64,000 bases of DNA, from the NCBI RefSeq assembly GCF_014212135.1, contig NZ_JACJVQ010000007.1, positions 186,001-250,000 of the forward strand. The letters run 5' to 3'. The translations under genes were made by a program, and so were the position numbers. The notes beneath the pieces were generated by a model. That model was not told the DNA's origin, ran no database searches, and worked only from the letters and a program-made list of their open reading frames with translations. Of this stretch, positions 9,018 to 17,798 are shown in pieces. Source of the DNA: Cohnella thailandensis. GTDB taxonomy: Bacteria > Bacillota > Bacilli > Paenibacillales > Paenibacillaceae. Position 1 is the stretch's first letter; the number at the start of each line of letters is the position of its first letter.

Positions 9018-9602
9018 ATGAACAGGAAAGAAAATCAAAGAATCCGGTTGACCAAAACCTTATTAAAAAGCAGCCTCATGGATCGGATGGCTTCCAAACC
9101 CGTCTCCAAGATCACCATTAAAGAAATATGCGAGAATGCCGGCATCAACCGCTCGACCTTCTACCTCTACTACAAGGACCAATTCGAGCTGTTGAATGAA
9201 GTCGAATCGGAATTATTGCACTTAGCGGAGCAGCACTTGAAGAAGATCGATTCCAACGAGAACAATCTCCATTATCTAAAGGAATTGCTCGGTTATATAA
9301 AGGACAATTCTGCTCACTTCCGAATCCTGTTATGTCATCCGGAGAGCTTGTCTTTCCAAACCCGTTTCGTCGATATCTCGATCCGAAATCTTAAGCACAA
9401 TATTTCCTTGAACTGCCCGGAACCGATTTCCGATTACGTCTTCCGTTATTTGACCATAGGTTGCTTGAGCATGATTACGAAATGGATGGAATCGGACTTC
9501 GATTTGCCTGTTGAAGAGTTGACGCGACTCATTTTCGGTTTATCCGATAGTGCCCTTGCCATTTTTGATAAACCCGGCGAACGATTGAATTCCATAGACT
9601 AG
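9018..9602 (+). CDS. TetR/AcrR-family transcriptional regulator
   Basis: DNA-binding repressor-type protein of 194 residues. The N-terminal helix-turn-helix is clear: ITIKEICENAGINRSTFYLYY, with the following KDQFELLNEVE helix. The C-terminal ligand domain is of the TetR-like type and its ligand cannot be guessed. I chose the ATG at 9018 because AAAGGAGAG lies upstream; an ATG at 8997 has no ribosome site. It is divergent from the epimerase-like gene and 27 bp ahead of a sensor kinase on the same strand, so it may be co-transcribed with that pair. Confidence 0.88.
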   Translation: MNRKENQRIRLTKTLLKSSLMDRMASKPVSKITIKEICENAGINRSTFYLYYKDQFELLNEVESELLHLAEQHLKKIDSNENNLHYLKELLGYIKDNSAHFRILLCHPESLSFQTRFVDISIRNLKHNISLNCPEPISDYVFRYLTIGCLSMITKWMESDFDLPVEELTRLIFGLSDSALAIFDKPGERLNSID

Positions 9603-9629
9603 CCGTAAACCGGAAAAGGAGCTGACAAC

Positions 9630-10829
9630 GTGACGACAAACCGGAAAAGGTCCCCGCTCTCGGCACGATCGCCGATCCTCACGATGAGCCGCGGCCCTCT
9701 CTTGGGCTGGATTTCGCTCACCTTCGGCGGAACGATTATTCTTCAATCGCTGTCTTATCTGCATATCGTTCCCCTGCTGTTCTTTATCGGTTTGATTATG
9801 CTCCATGCTTCCTTGACCTGGCACGCCGATTCTCTCACCCAGAAGCATTCGTGGGTGTATTTGGATATTCAATCCATTCTAATCAACGGAGCCGCATTGC
9901 TCATGCCGGATGGCTCCCCGATTCTTATCGCTGCCTTAAACCCGATAATCATTAGTCAAAGCTATGTCATTTATCCGAACAAACGAAAATTCGCCATTGC
10001 CCTGATTAAAAACGTCCTCCTATTCAGCATCACGACGAGTTACCTTAGCGATCCGCTTCACTGGGCGTTGTATTTCGTCTGGTTTATCCCCATGTGCGTC
10101 GTGATGCTGACGATAACCAATCTGGCCGTCGGGCAACTCCAGAGCCAGTACCGCACCCAATCGTTCTTGACGGAATTAGAGATTGCCCATCAGCGGGTGG
10201 AAGAGCTGTCGATCGCGAACGAGCGACAACGAATGGCAAGGGATCTGCACGATACGCTCGCGCAAGGCTTAGCCGGAATCGTCATGCAGCTCGAAGCCAT
10301 CGATGCCCATCTTCAGGCGAATCGGCCACTCCGCGCCCAAGAGATCGTTCATCAAGCTATGGGACGAGCTAGAAGAGCTCTGACCGAGGCCAGGGATGTC
10401 ATCGATAACCTCCGTATCCATTCGGATTCGAATGTCGACTTCGCGCAAAGGGTTGCCGAGGAGATCGAACGATTCCGGCAGGAGGAGCAACTGGACGTTC
10501 AATTGGAGCTGGAGATGCCGGCCTCCATGTCCAAGCTTCTATCCGAGCACGCCCTTCACATTATAAGAGAAAGTTTAACCAACATAGCCAAGCATGCGGA
10601 AGCGAGTCGGGTTTGGGTTAGAGTCCATCAAATCCGATCGATGCTGATCATCGAGATTCGGGATAACGGGATAGGCTTTAATACGGCAACGATCGGCAAG
10701 AGCTTAGGTCATTACGGTTTGGTAGGCATGCAGGAAAGAGTCCGCATCATCGGGGGATCGTTCGAGATTGAAAGCGGCTCGGAGGGTACTCTAATACGAA
10801 TTCAGGTCCCGTTGACGGAAGGAGAGTAA
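9630..10829 (+). CDS. NarL-type sensor histidine kinase (HisKA_3)
   Basis: Membrane kinase of 399 residues. The N-terminal third is hydrophobic with about five membrane segments (residues 25-165) and no large outside domain, as in the DesK/LiaS group. A short coiled linker leads to the dimerisation domain with phospho-acceptor His207 in RMARDLHDTLAQG. The C-terminal ATPase carries DNGIGF and a glycine-rich lid. The start is a GTG with AAAAGGAG upstream. The gene ends 5 bp before the LuxR-type regulator, its evident partner. Such few-loop kinases usually sense membrane or envelope state. Confidence 0.88.
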   Translation: MTTNRKRSPLSARSPILTMSRGPLLGWISLTFGGTIILQSLSYLHIVPLLFFIGLIMLHASLTWHADSLTQKHSWVYLDIQSILINGAALLMPDGSPILIAALNPIIISQSYVIYPNKRKFAIALIKNVLLFSITTSYLSDPLHWALYFVWFIPMCVVMLTITNLAVGQLQSQYRTQSFLTELEIAHQRVEELSIANERQRMARDLHDTLAQGLAGIVMQLEAIDAHLQANRPLRAQEIVHQAMGRARRALTEARDVIDNLRIHSDSNVDFAQRVAEEIERFRQEEQLDVQLELEMPASMSKLLSEHALHIIRESLTNIAKHAEASRVWVRVHQIRSMLIIEIRDNGIGFNTATIGKSLGHYGLVGMQERVRIIGGSFEIESGSEGTLIRIQVPLTEGE

Positions 10830-10834
10830 AAAAC

Positions 10835-11476
10835 ATGATTTACAAAATTATGATCGTAGACGATCATTTCTATATTCGAGAAGGCATTAAGCTGATACTT
10901 GAGACAAACGAATCCTTCGTAGTCGCTGCCGAGGCAAGCAACGGAATCGAAGCCTTGGAGCTGTTGGAATCGACGAAACCCGACGTGATTCTGATGGATC
11001 TCAATATGCCTAAGATGAGCGGGTTAGACACGATGCACGAGTTGAAGTCGAGGAGGATCGACATCCCGGTCATTATCCTGACGACTTACAATGAAGACGA
11101 ACTGATGCTGCAGGGACTCGAATTAGGGGCCAAAGGCTATCTACTGAAAGACACGGGGAGAGAGGTATTATTCCGAACCTTGGAATCCGCTATTAGAGGC
11201 GAAACACTGCTCCAACCTGAAATCCTGACCAAAGTGTTCGAGGCAAAGCAGAAGCTAGCGACTCCCGCCAAAGCTAGAGAATCCGCGCAACTATCCGAGA
11301 AAGAGCGCCTGGTCTTGCAAGCGATCGCCCAGGGCTTTCGGAACAAAGATATCGCCGCGGATCTCGGAATTTCGGAGAGAACGGTAAAGGCATACCTTAC
11401 CGGCTTGTACAACAAGCTAGGCGTAGACAGTCGGACTCAGGCGGTTGCCGTCGCAACGGAACGCGGGCTTGTTTAG
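10835..11476 (+). CDS. NarL/LuxR-type response regulator
   Basis: Cytoplasmic regulator of 213 residues, the normal family length. The receiver has DD at 9-10 and the phospho-acceptor Asp55 in ILMDLNMP; the conserved Lys is in GYLLKDTG. The C-terminal LuxR helix-turn-helix reads LSEKERLVLQAIAQGFRNKD and then IAADLGISERTVKAYLTGLY. It is coupled to the kinase just upstream. The MMPL transporter operon 174 bp downstream is a likely target, since a strong palindrome lies between them. Confidence 0.9.
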   Translation: MIYKIMIVDDHFYIREGIKLILETNESFVVAAEASNGIEALELLESTKPDVILMDLNMPKMSGLDTMHELKSRRIDIPVIILTTYNEDELMLQGLELGAKGYLLKDTGREVLFRTLESAIRGETLLQPEILTKVFEAKQKLATPAKARESAQLSEKERLVLQAIAQGFRNKDIAADLGISERTVKAYLTGLYNKLGVDSRTQAVAVATERGLV

Positions 11477-11552
11477 CATCGATTAATAACTCGAGTTGCA
11501 AGAAGTATGTCCTGGAACAGAATCCTTCATCCCATTCATTGCCCTATTTTGC

Positions 11553-11574
11553 CCGAAAGGGCATGCCCTTTCGG
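11553..11574. promoter_or_regulatory. Perfect 22-bp palindrome upstream of the MMPL operon
   Basis: An uninterrupted palindrome with half-site CCGAAAGGGCA lies 76 bp after the response-regulator stop and 76 bp before the MMPL start. It has no loop and no U-run behind it on either strand, so an operator is more likely than a terminator. The response regulator, or another dimeric regulator, could bind it. A role as a terminator hairpin cannot be excluded. Confidence 0.5.
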
Positions 11575-11649
11575 ACGGTTTCCTATTCGTTTAGCTGAGG
11601 TATGATGGATCCATATTATCCAACGCAGACAAAACGGAGGGAATCGAAA

Positions 11650-13848
11650 ATGGCAAAATGGTTGTACAATCTCGGGAAATGGTCGTTTCGCCGAAGAAAA
11701 ACGGCGCTTATCGGAACGATAGCCGTTCTGGTCATCGCTATTGCAGCCGGCATCGGAATGGGATCCAACTTCAGCGGCGACATGAGCATCCCCGGAACCA
11801 AATCGGAGAAAGCTCAGAAAATGTTGGCCGAAGCCTTCGGGACATCTTCCGAAGGAGGCGGCACGATTACTTTGATTTATAAGGCTCCGGAGGGAGAAAC
11901 GCTTGAGTCGGAATCCGTCAAACAGCTTATTCAGACGACCGAGCAAGAAGTCGCGAAGGATGGGGAAGTCGCCTCCATCGCGTCCCCGTTCGATTCAGGA
12001 TCGCTTAGTCCGGATAAACGGATCGGCTACTCTACTGTCACCTATAAGGTAGCTGCCGATGAGGTTACGGAAGAATCGATCGATCATGTCCGTTCAGCCG
12101 TAGAGACGGTCAACGATAAAGGGCTGCAGACCGAGCTCGGAGGATCGGTCGCCTTATCCGAACTGGAAATCGGGGGAATCTCCGAGGTCATCGGAATTGC
12201 CGTCGCCTTCTTGATACTGGTACTTACCTTCGGTTCTTTCGTTGCGGCGGGGCTGCCCATTCTAACAGCGGTTATTGGTCTTGCGATCGGCATGATGTTG
12301 ATCTTCGTCGGCTCGCATTTTACGGCTATCCCATCCTTCTCCTTGTCCCTTGCCTCCATGCTGGGGTTGGCAGTCGGAATCGATTATGGGCTGTTCATCC
12401 TATCCCGATTTAGACAGAATCTTAACGAAGGCATGGAACGCGCGGAAGCGGCAGCAATGGCCAACGCGACGGCGGGAAGCGCGGTCGTGTTCGCCGGCCT
12501 CACGGTCATCATCGCCCTGCTAGGCTTGACTGTAACCGGCATACCGTTCTTGGGAGCGATGGGCATCTCCGCAGCCGTTACCGTATTCGCAGCCGTGATC
12601 GTTTCCTTGATTAGTATCCCGGCTCTTCTCGGCGCGACTAAGAAATTGTTTCTTCCGAAAGCCGGGAAAATCGAAAGCGATACTCATCCGAACGGTCGTC
12701 AAGCAGACGAATCGAATCGATGGGGCCGCTTCGTCACCAAGTACCCTTTGCCTGTCCTGATCGTTTGCGTCCTCCTGCTAGGCTTGGTCAGTCTGCCGGC
12801 TCTGCATATCCATACGGGACTTCCGAACAACGGTACCAAATCGACCGATACGACGGAACGGCGAGGCTACGACCTTCTGTCCGAAGGCTTCGGACCGGGC
12901 TTCAACGGCCCCCTTATTATCGTTGCTAAATCGGACTCCGACGTCGTCGATCCGGCTGCAGCCATCGGCGAAGCCACGGCGGGATTGTCCGAATTGCCTA
13001 ACGTATCCAGCGTCACGCCTCCGCAATCGAACGCTTCCGGCGACACGGCAATCTTAACGTTGTTGCCGGGCACGGATCCTCTGGACACGGAAACGAGCGA
13101 ATTGGTCAAGCAGATTCGCCAACAAGCCGATAGCATCCATGAAAAAACTCATGTCGAATTAATGGTGACAGGCTCCACGGCGGTCGACATCGATATTTCG
13201 GACATGTTGAACCAAGCTTTGCCTAAATTCGCCGGATTGATTGCCGGACTTGCCTTTATTCTGCTTGCAATCGTCTTCCGTTCTATCCTGATCCCGATCA
13301 AAGCGGTTGTCGGATACCTGCTGACGTTGACGGCCACTCTCGGCTTTATCGTATTTGTCATCCAGGACGGGAATATGGCGAGCCTCTTCGGAATACCGGA
13401 AGCCGCTCCGGTCTTGAACTTCCTTCCGGTCTTGGTTGCAGGCATTCTGTTCGGCTTGGCTATGGACTACGAGGTGTTCCTGGTCAGCGCAATGCGCGAG
13501 AAGTATTCCCACAGCAAGCATCCGAAGAAAGCCATATTGTACGGGCTCAAAACGAACGGCAAAGTCGTATTCGCCGCAGGACTCATCATGGTTACCGTGT
13601 TCGCCAGTTTTATCTTCGCGGAGGATTCGATCATTAAATCGATGGGCCTTGCCCTCGCCGTCGGCATCCTCTTCGATGCATTCATCGTCCGTCTGACTCT
13701 CGTTCCTGCCATCATGGCACTTCTCGGCAAGTCGGCATGGTATTTCCCGAAATGGCTCGATCGAATCCTGCCGAAGATCGATATCGAAGGCGAAGCGTTC
13801 CAGCATGACAAGCGAACCACCTCCACTGACCAAAGGAGAATTTCATGA
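11650..13848 (+). CDS. MMPL-family (RND) membrane transporter
   Basis: Integral membrane exporter of 732 residues. It has the classic two-half RND layout: TM1 near residues 20-38, an extracytoplasmic loop, and a bundle of five or six helices; this pattern then repeats from about residue 368. The signature GIDYGLFILSRFR is in the first half and AMDYEVFLVSAMREKY in the second. Members export lipids, glycolipids or peptides and are driven by the proton gradient. I chose the ATG at 11650 for its CGGAGGGA site; the longer start at 11602 adds a hydrophilic tail. Its stop overlaps the next start (ATGA), so it is translated together with the GT2 gene. Confidence 0.9.
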   Translation: MAKWLYNLGKWSFRRRKTALIGTIAVLVIAIAAGIGMGSNFSGDMSIPGTKSEKAQKMLAEAFGTSSEGGGTITLIYKAPEGETLESESVKQLIQTTEQEVAKDGEVASIASPFDSGSLSPDKRIGYSTVTYKVAADEVTEESIDHVRSAVETVNDKGLQTELGGSVALSELEIGGISEVIGIAVAFLILVLTFGSFVAAGLPILTAVIGLAIGMMLIFVGSHFTAIPSFSLSLASMLGLAVGIDYGLFILSRFRQNLNEGMERAEAAAMANATAGSAVVFAGLTVIIALLGLTVTGIPFLGAMGISAAVTVFAAVIVSLISIPALLGATKKLFLPKAGKIESDTHPNGRQADESNRWGRFVTKYPLPVLIVCVLLLGLVSLPALHIHTGLPNNGTKSTDTTERRGYDLLSEGFGPGFNGPLIIVAKSDSDVVDPAAAIGEATAGLSELPNVSSVTPPQSNASGDTAILTLLPGTDPLDTETSELVKQIRQQADSIHEKTHVELMVTGSTAVDIDISDMLNQALPKFAGLIAGLAFILLAIVFRSILIPIKAVVGYLLTLTATLGFIVFVIQDGNMASLFGIPEAAPVLNFLPVLVAGILFGLAMDYEVFLVSAMREKYSHSKHPKKAILYGLKTNGKVVFAAGLIMVTVFASFIFAEDSIIKSMGLALAVGILFDAFIVRLTLVPAIMALLGKSAWYFPKWLDRILPKIDIEGEAFQHDKRTTSTDQRRIS

Positions 13849-14552
13849 AGGAACTATCGGTTGTCGTCCCTCTTTATAACGAACGAGACGATTTGATGAG
13901 GCTTTATTTTGCGATTACCGGAGCACTTGATCCATTTATCGGAGAGTATGAGATCATCCTCGTGAATGACGGCAGCACCGATGGAAGCGAAACATTGTTG
14001 GATCGTATAGCGGAGAACGATCCAAGGGTTAGAGTCATTCCCTTCCAAAGAAACTACGGTCAAACGGCGGCGATATCGGCAGGTCTAAAGATGGCGGAAG
14101 GTTGCTTTATCGCTCTAATGGACGGAGATCTCCAGACCTATCCGGAAGATATCCTTAAGCTTCTTCCGTATATGCAGGAGTTCGACTTCGCAAACGGAAC
14201 TAGAGTTGAACGTAAGGATACGCTGCTCAAGAAGATATCTTCCAGGATAGGCAATGGCGTACGAAACCGGGTAACGGGAGATCGGGTTCAGGACACCGGG
14301 TGTCCGATGAAGGTGTTCAAGAGCGATGTGGCTCAGAGTTTTAATCTCTATGAGGGCTTTCACCGGTTCTTGCCGACGCTAGCGAGAATGAACGGGTTTC
14401 GCGTCGTCGAAGTTCCGGTCGGGCATCGGGAGCGAACGGCAGGCCATTCGAAGTATGGGGTTCTCAACCGGGCATTCGTCGGGCTGATGGATGCCATCGT
14501 CATCGGCTGGCTCCGAAAACGCACGATAAACTACCGCATCAGAGGCAACTAA
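13845..14552 (+). CDS. GT2 glycosyltransferase, polyprenyl-phosphate sugar synthase-like
   Basis: Family 2 glycosyltransferase of 235 residues, soluble or peripheral (no C-terminal membrane helices), of the dolichyl-phosphate-mannose synthase type. VVPLYNE lies at the N-terminus, LVNDGSTDGS follows, the metal-binding MDGDLQ is central, and the late GHRERTAGHSKYG matches the acceptor-side motif of polyprenyl-phosphate transferases. It would transfer a sugar from a nucleotide sugar to undecaprenyl phosphate on the cytoplasmic face. It is coupled to the MMPL gene by an ATGA overlap and 3 bp ahead of the LAB_N gene. The expected membrane glycosyltransferase partner (GT39/GT83) is absent here. Confidence 0.87.
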   Translation: MKELSVVVPLYNERDDLMRLYFAITGALDPFIGEYEIILVNDGSTDGSETLLDRIAENDPRVRVIPFQRNYGQTAAISAGLKMAEGCFIALMDGDLQTYPEDILKLLPYMQEFDFANGTRVERKDTLLKKISSRIGNGVRNRVTGDRVQDTGCPMKVFKSDVAQSFNLYEGFHRFLPTLARMNGFRVVEVPVGHRERTAGHSKYGVLNRAFVGLMDAIVIGWLRKRTINYRIRGN

Positions 14553-14555
14553 GCA

Positions 14556-14855
14556 ATGAACTACGATGCAAGGGAATGGTTCTGGGTCGGATTAGGCCTT
14601 CTCGGACAGCTCCTTTTTACCGGACGCTTCGTCGTTCAGTGGATCGCAAGCGAAAAAGCCAAAAAAAGCATCGTGACGAAGTCCTTCTGGGTGTTCGGCA
14701 TCCTGGGCAGCACCATATTGTCCGTCTATGCCGTTTATCGTAAAGATCCCGTATACATTATTGGGCAGGCTCCGGGAATTTTTATTTACACTCGCAATCT
14801 AATGCTAATGAAGAAGGAAGAAAAAGCGAACGCTAGCTTGCAACAAGACGAATAA
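14556..14855 (+). CDS. LAB_N-domain small membrane protein
   Basis: Membrane protein of 99 residues matching the 'lipid A biosynthesis N-terminal' (LAB_N) family: WFWVGLGLLGQLLFTGRFVVQW, then a charged EKAKKS, WVFGILGS and GQAPGIFIYTRNLML. Three helices are likely. Despite the family name there is no lipid A here. Stand-alone copies commonly sit beside GT2 polyprenyl-phosphate sugar synthases and are thought to assist lipid-linked sugar handling. It is the last gene of the MMPL-GT2-LAB_N operon, followed by a strong hairpin. Confidence 0.85.
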   Translation: MNYDAREWFWVGLGLLGQLLFTGRFVVQWIASEKAKKSIVTKSFWVFGILGSTILSVYAVYRKDPVYIIGQAPGIFIYTRNLMLMKKEEKANASLQQDE

Positions 14856-14893
14856 GCTAACGAGCAGTCCAATCTCGTTCCCGGCAATGAACG

Positions 14894-14930
14894 GAGGCAG
14901 GCATCCGCGGGTTTCGCGAATGCCTGCCTC
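14894..14930. terminator. Bidirectional hairpin between convergent operons
   Basis: GAGGCAGGCAT and its complement ATGCCTGCCTC flank a 15-bp loop. It sits between the LAB_N gene (plus) and the GH5 gene (minus) and could end both transcripts, although neither side has a long U-run. Confidence 0.65.
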
Positions 14931-14947
14931 TGTTCAAGCGTTCCCTG

Positions 14948-16363
14948 TCAGCCGATCTCGGCTTCTATCTTCCCGTCCTCTAACGGGACAATGATCACGA
15001 ATCCTCCGGATGCTCCCTCGATAGGATCGATCGAAATCTCCGCTTTAGCCGATACGTTCACCTCCTGTTTCCAGACATCCGATAAATCAGGAAAATACAG
15101 GATTGTTTTCCCATTCTTATTCGCTGTCCATTTTGCCGTTAGCTTTTTCTTTTTATAATCGTAATGATACGATTGCAATTCGCCCGAAACCTTAACGGGA
15201 TATCCTCTTTCCAAACTGCGATAGTTCGGATCTAGCTCCATCCCGGTTACATATTGATGATAAGTGCTAGCCCAATGATAGTTCTCCAATATCTCCGTCA
15301 TATGTTCGATTAATTCGTTCGTATACTCTCCGCTCGGAAAATTCCCCCATTCGCCGACGATGACCGGAAGGCCCAACTCCAACTGGGATGCGCGCTTTCG
15401 CGCGAACACCCTTGTCACGTTATCCTTGCTGTAATCCTCGTATCGATCGGTATCGACCACGACATCATAACCATGAGGAGCATAAATCTGTTGGGAATCG
15501 ATCTCGCCTTGCGGGTTCGAGATCCGTTCTATGCCCGTTTGGACAGCCGTTCCATAAACATTCCCTCCAGTAACCAAAGGGATATCCCCCGATTTGCGTA
15601 TCGCCTTTAACATCCGATTATAGAATGGCATCAAGATCACTTTATCGAATTTTACGAAATGTTCGGTCAGAATGGCTGTCATTCTTTCGCTTTCCTCCGG
15701 AGTCGCTGTCTGGGGCGAATTCGGATCAAAAGCCGGGTTACTCCTCATGATCTCCCCGAAGGCCATGCCGAAAGCTTGCGGCGCTAGACTCCCCATATAA
15801 GGTTCATTCATGGGCTCGAAGCCAACGATATTGGAATAAGCTTTGAATTTATCCGCAATGTACTCCCACATCGCTTCATAATGATCGAGCAATCCGACTC
15901 CGTCCGCCGCCTTGCGGTTCGCCCAGAAGCTATCCGCCGCCCGGATGACGGCAGGGCTCTTCACATAAGCCTCGTACCAAATACTGAGCCCCTTCGGATG
16001 CTCCAGTCCATCGTCCAAAGTCGCCCATTCCGGAGCCCCGTCGATGAACTTGGCCGAGAACAGATCCTGATGCATATCCAGGAAGACGTAAATGCCGACC
16101 TTCCCGGCAAATTGCACGACCTTGGCTACTCTGTTCAGGTAAGCGTCATCATATAACCCAGGCTCAGGTTCGACTCCGTCCCAGAAGATGCCCAGACGAA
16201 TCAAGTTGAATCCCCGTTTGGCATAGAACTCCAGCTTGTTCTCGATGTCCGGTTCTAGATAACCCTTATCCTTGTCCCTGCAGATGAAACATAACCCGTT
16301 CATAATGACCTGATTCCCGTCTTCATCAACGAATTGCATTCCCGATACCTTCAATCGTTTCAT
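14948..16363 (-). CDS. GH5-like glycoside hydrolase (endoglycoceramidase-type)
   Basis: Glycoside hydrolase of 471 residues without a signal peptide, so probably cytoplasmic. The (beta/alpha)8 barrel shows RGFNLIRLGIFWDGVEPEPG, FLDMHQD, the acid/base Glu in GFEPMNEPY and the nucleophile Glu in VIVGEWGNFPSG. This pattern is closest to the endoglycoceramidase-like branch of GH5. A C-terminal beta-sandwich of about 90 residues follows. It comes after the GH53 gene but has its own promoter: the motif B site at 16441 and a terminator separate it. It probably acts on an imported oligosaccharide or glycoside together with the rhamnosidases that share its promoter motif. Confidence 0.82.
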   Translation of the reverse strand: MKRLKVSGMQFVDEDGNQVIMNGLCFICRDKDKGYLEPDIENKLEFYAKRGFNLIRLGIFWDGVEPEPGLYDDAYLNRVAKVVQFAGKVGIYVFLDMHQDLFSAKFIDGAPEWATLDDGLEHPKGLSIWYEAYVKSPAVIRAADSFWANRKAADGVGLLDHYEAMWEYIADKFKAYSNIVGFEPMNEPYMGSLAPQAFGMAFGEIMRSNPAFDPNSPQTATPEESERMTAILTEHFVKFDKVILMPFYNRMLKAIRKSGDIPLVTGGNVYGTAVQTGIERISNPQGEIDSQQIYAPHGYDVVVDTDRYEDYSKDNVTRVFARKRASQLELGLPVIVGEWGNFPSGEYTNELIEHMTEILENYHWASTYHQYVTGMELDPNYRSLERGYPVKVSGELQSYHYDYKKKKLTAKWTANKNGKTILYFPDLSDVWKQEVNVSAKAEISIDPIEGASGGFVIIVPLEDGKIEAEIG

Positions 16364-16416
16364 CTCAAGCCGCCTCCATTGATTATCCCTTTAACTTTTA
16401 GTCTTATCGCATCTAG

Positions 16417-16458
16417 ACTATCAAGTTAAATCCGGCAGCGCGATGTGGAATCGCGCCA
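16417..16458 (-). promoter_or_regulatory. Motif B promoter of the GH5 gene
   Basis: The minus strand carries TGGCGCGATTCCACATCG (16458-16441), identical over 18 bp to a site before the nucleotidyltransferase operon at 41767-41784 and close to one before GH106. A -10-like GATAGT begins 36 bp after the motif start, the same offset as the TATAAT of GH106. The layout suggests activation by an AraC-type protein, most likely the one at 41800-42537. Confidence 0.65.
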
Positions 16459-16479
16459 ATCTATGGGAGGAAAGCGAAA

Positions 16480-16515
16480 CGAGAAACCCCGCTCGGAATA
16501 GAACGGGGCTTCTCG
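16480..16515 (-). terminator. Terminator of the GH53 / ABC operon
   Basis: The minus strand forms CGAGAAGCCCCG, a loop, CGGGGTTTCTCG and then TTTCGCTTT. It follows the GH53 stop by 13 bp and insulates the GH5 promoter from upstream transcription. Confidence 0.75.
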
Positions 16516-16527
16516 CTTGATCCCTAC

Positions 16528-17784
16528 TTAATTGCAATCGTCGAACACGTCAAGAATCGGTTTTGCCGTCGCGATTTTCGTTGTCGGATCCGCATTGAAC
16601 AGAGACATGGAGCTCCACTCTCCCGTAATTAGATCCGGCGCCCATGGTCGAATGCCGCTTACTCCGTTATCCTTGCCCCAAGCCAGAAAATCCTCCGTAA
16701 ATCTGGCCTGGTCCGATTCCGATATCGCATAGCCGGCAACAGGAGTATCCCACTCCTGATAAGTTCCGCTGTCTATCGGCGAGGATGGATAGGCGTATTC
16801 GGCAATAAAGACGGGGACGCCGAGTGCCTGATGAACGGCCGTAATCATCGACTTGACCGTTCCCACCGGATCAGGATTATAGGTCATCGAAGTCGGATAG
16901 AAGCTGATTCCGGCTTGGTCAACCGTAAATCCGTTCGCGGCCAACGTCTGGAAGAAGGTCGTTATCGAGGTCGCGTCCGCGACAGAAGTCGTCACGTGAG
17001 TCGAAAACTTGGCGTTGCGGTCCACCTTCCGGATTCCCTCCGCCAACGCCGCCATCATCTGGCCATTATAGTTCCAAACGTTATCCTTGAGCCAGTCGGC
17101 TCCGAAAGAGGGAAGCACGAACATATCGTATAATGTCTTGCTCTCGAGTAACGGATTCACGGCTGTCTTCAATCCGATGCTAACGCCGCCGAATCCGAAG
17201 TTCGCTTCGTTGCCAAGATTCCAATAATCGACCTGGCATCCCGTTCTTTGCAATTCGCGGGCGACCAACTCCCCATACTGTTTAAGTACGGATTTCATCT
17301 CGGCCAGCGTATACTCCGACCAAGGCTTATTCGGCTTCACGATCTCCGGATAATCCTTGAAATCCGGCGCTTGCTGGGAGAAGGAGTCCATGTACGTATA
17401 GGCGACCATGATCTCGGGGTTGATCGGCATGCGAAGCTTGGATGCTACTCTGCAAATCTCCAGTCCGGATTCGAGCGAATGCAGCTCGGCATGGGCGGGA
17501 TCGACCGACAAATCTCCATCGTTATATCGCTTCGTGTTGATCCGAACGAACATCTCGGTTGCGCCGGCCTCGTTATAGAGTTTCTGGAGCTGTTCCAAAT
17601 TGGTCGCCGTTCGGTTGCCTCGCTTAAACACGTAACCTTCTTCGAATGCGCTTTTCGCCCCTTGTCCCAGAGACAGCGCAATTCTCATCTGATTTCCATT
17701 CTGATGGGGACCGGAAGCATAGGCTGGGAATCCAATCGTCATGAATAGCGAAACTAGCAAAGCGGTGACCGTTAGTTTCTTCAT
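16528..17784 (-). CDS. GH53-like secreted galactanase
   Basis: Secreted glycoside hydrolase of 418 residues. A signal peptide ends near residue 24 (FPAYASG). The barrel carries the acid/base Glu in YWNLGNEANFG and the nucleophile Glu in VFIAEYAYP, as in GH53 endo-beta-1,4-galactanases, which cut the galactan side chains of rhamnogalacturonan I. The full-length match to GH53 is by eye only; a related clan GH-A family is possible. It is the last gene of the ABC importer operon, 14 bp after a permease, so the importer probably takes up its oligosaccharide products. Confidence 0.75.
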   Translation of the reverse strand: MKKLTVTALLVSLFMTIGFPAYASGPHQNGNQMRIALSLGQGAKSAFEEGYVFKRGNRTATNLEQLQKLYNEAGATEMFVRINTKRYNDGDLSVDPAHAELHSLESGLEICRVASKLRMPINPEIMVAYTYMDSFSQQAPDFKDYPEIVKPNKPWSEYTLAEMKSVLKQYGELVARELQRTGCQVDYWNLGNEANFGFGGVSIGLKTAVNPLLESKTLYDMFVLPSFGADWLKDNVWNYNGQMMAALAEGIRKVDRNAKFSTHVTTSVADATSITTFFQTLAANGFTVDQAGISFYPTSMTYNPDPVGTVKSMITAVHQALGVPVFIAEYAYPSSPIDSGTYQEWDTPVAGYAISESDQARFTEDFLAWGKDNGVSGIRPWAPDLITGEWSSMSLFNADPTTKIATAKPILDVFDDCN

Positions 17785-17798
17785 GAGAATCCTCCTAT

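Noticed and set aside
14556..14855. Lipid A synthesis, suggested by the LAB_N domain
   Set aside because: Other content is clearly of a Gram-positive spore former, and no other lipid A gene is present. The family name is historical.
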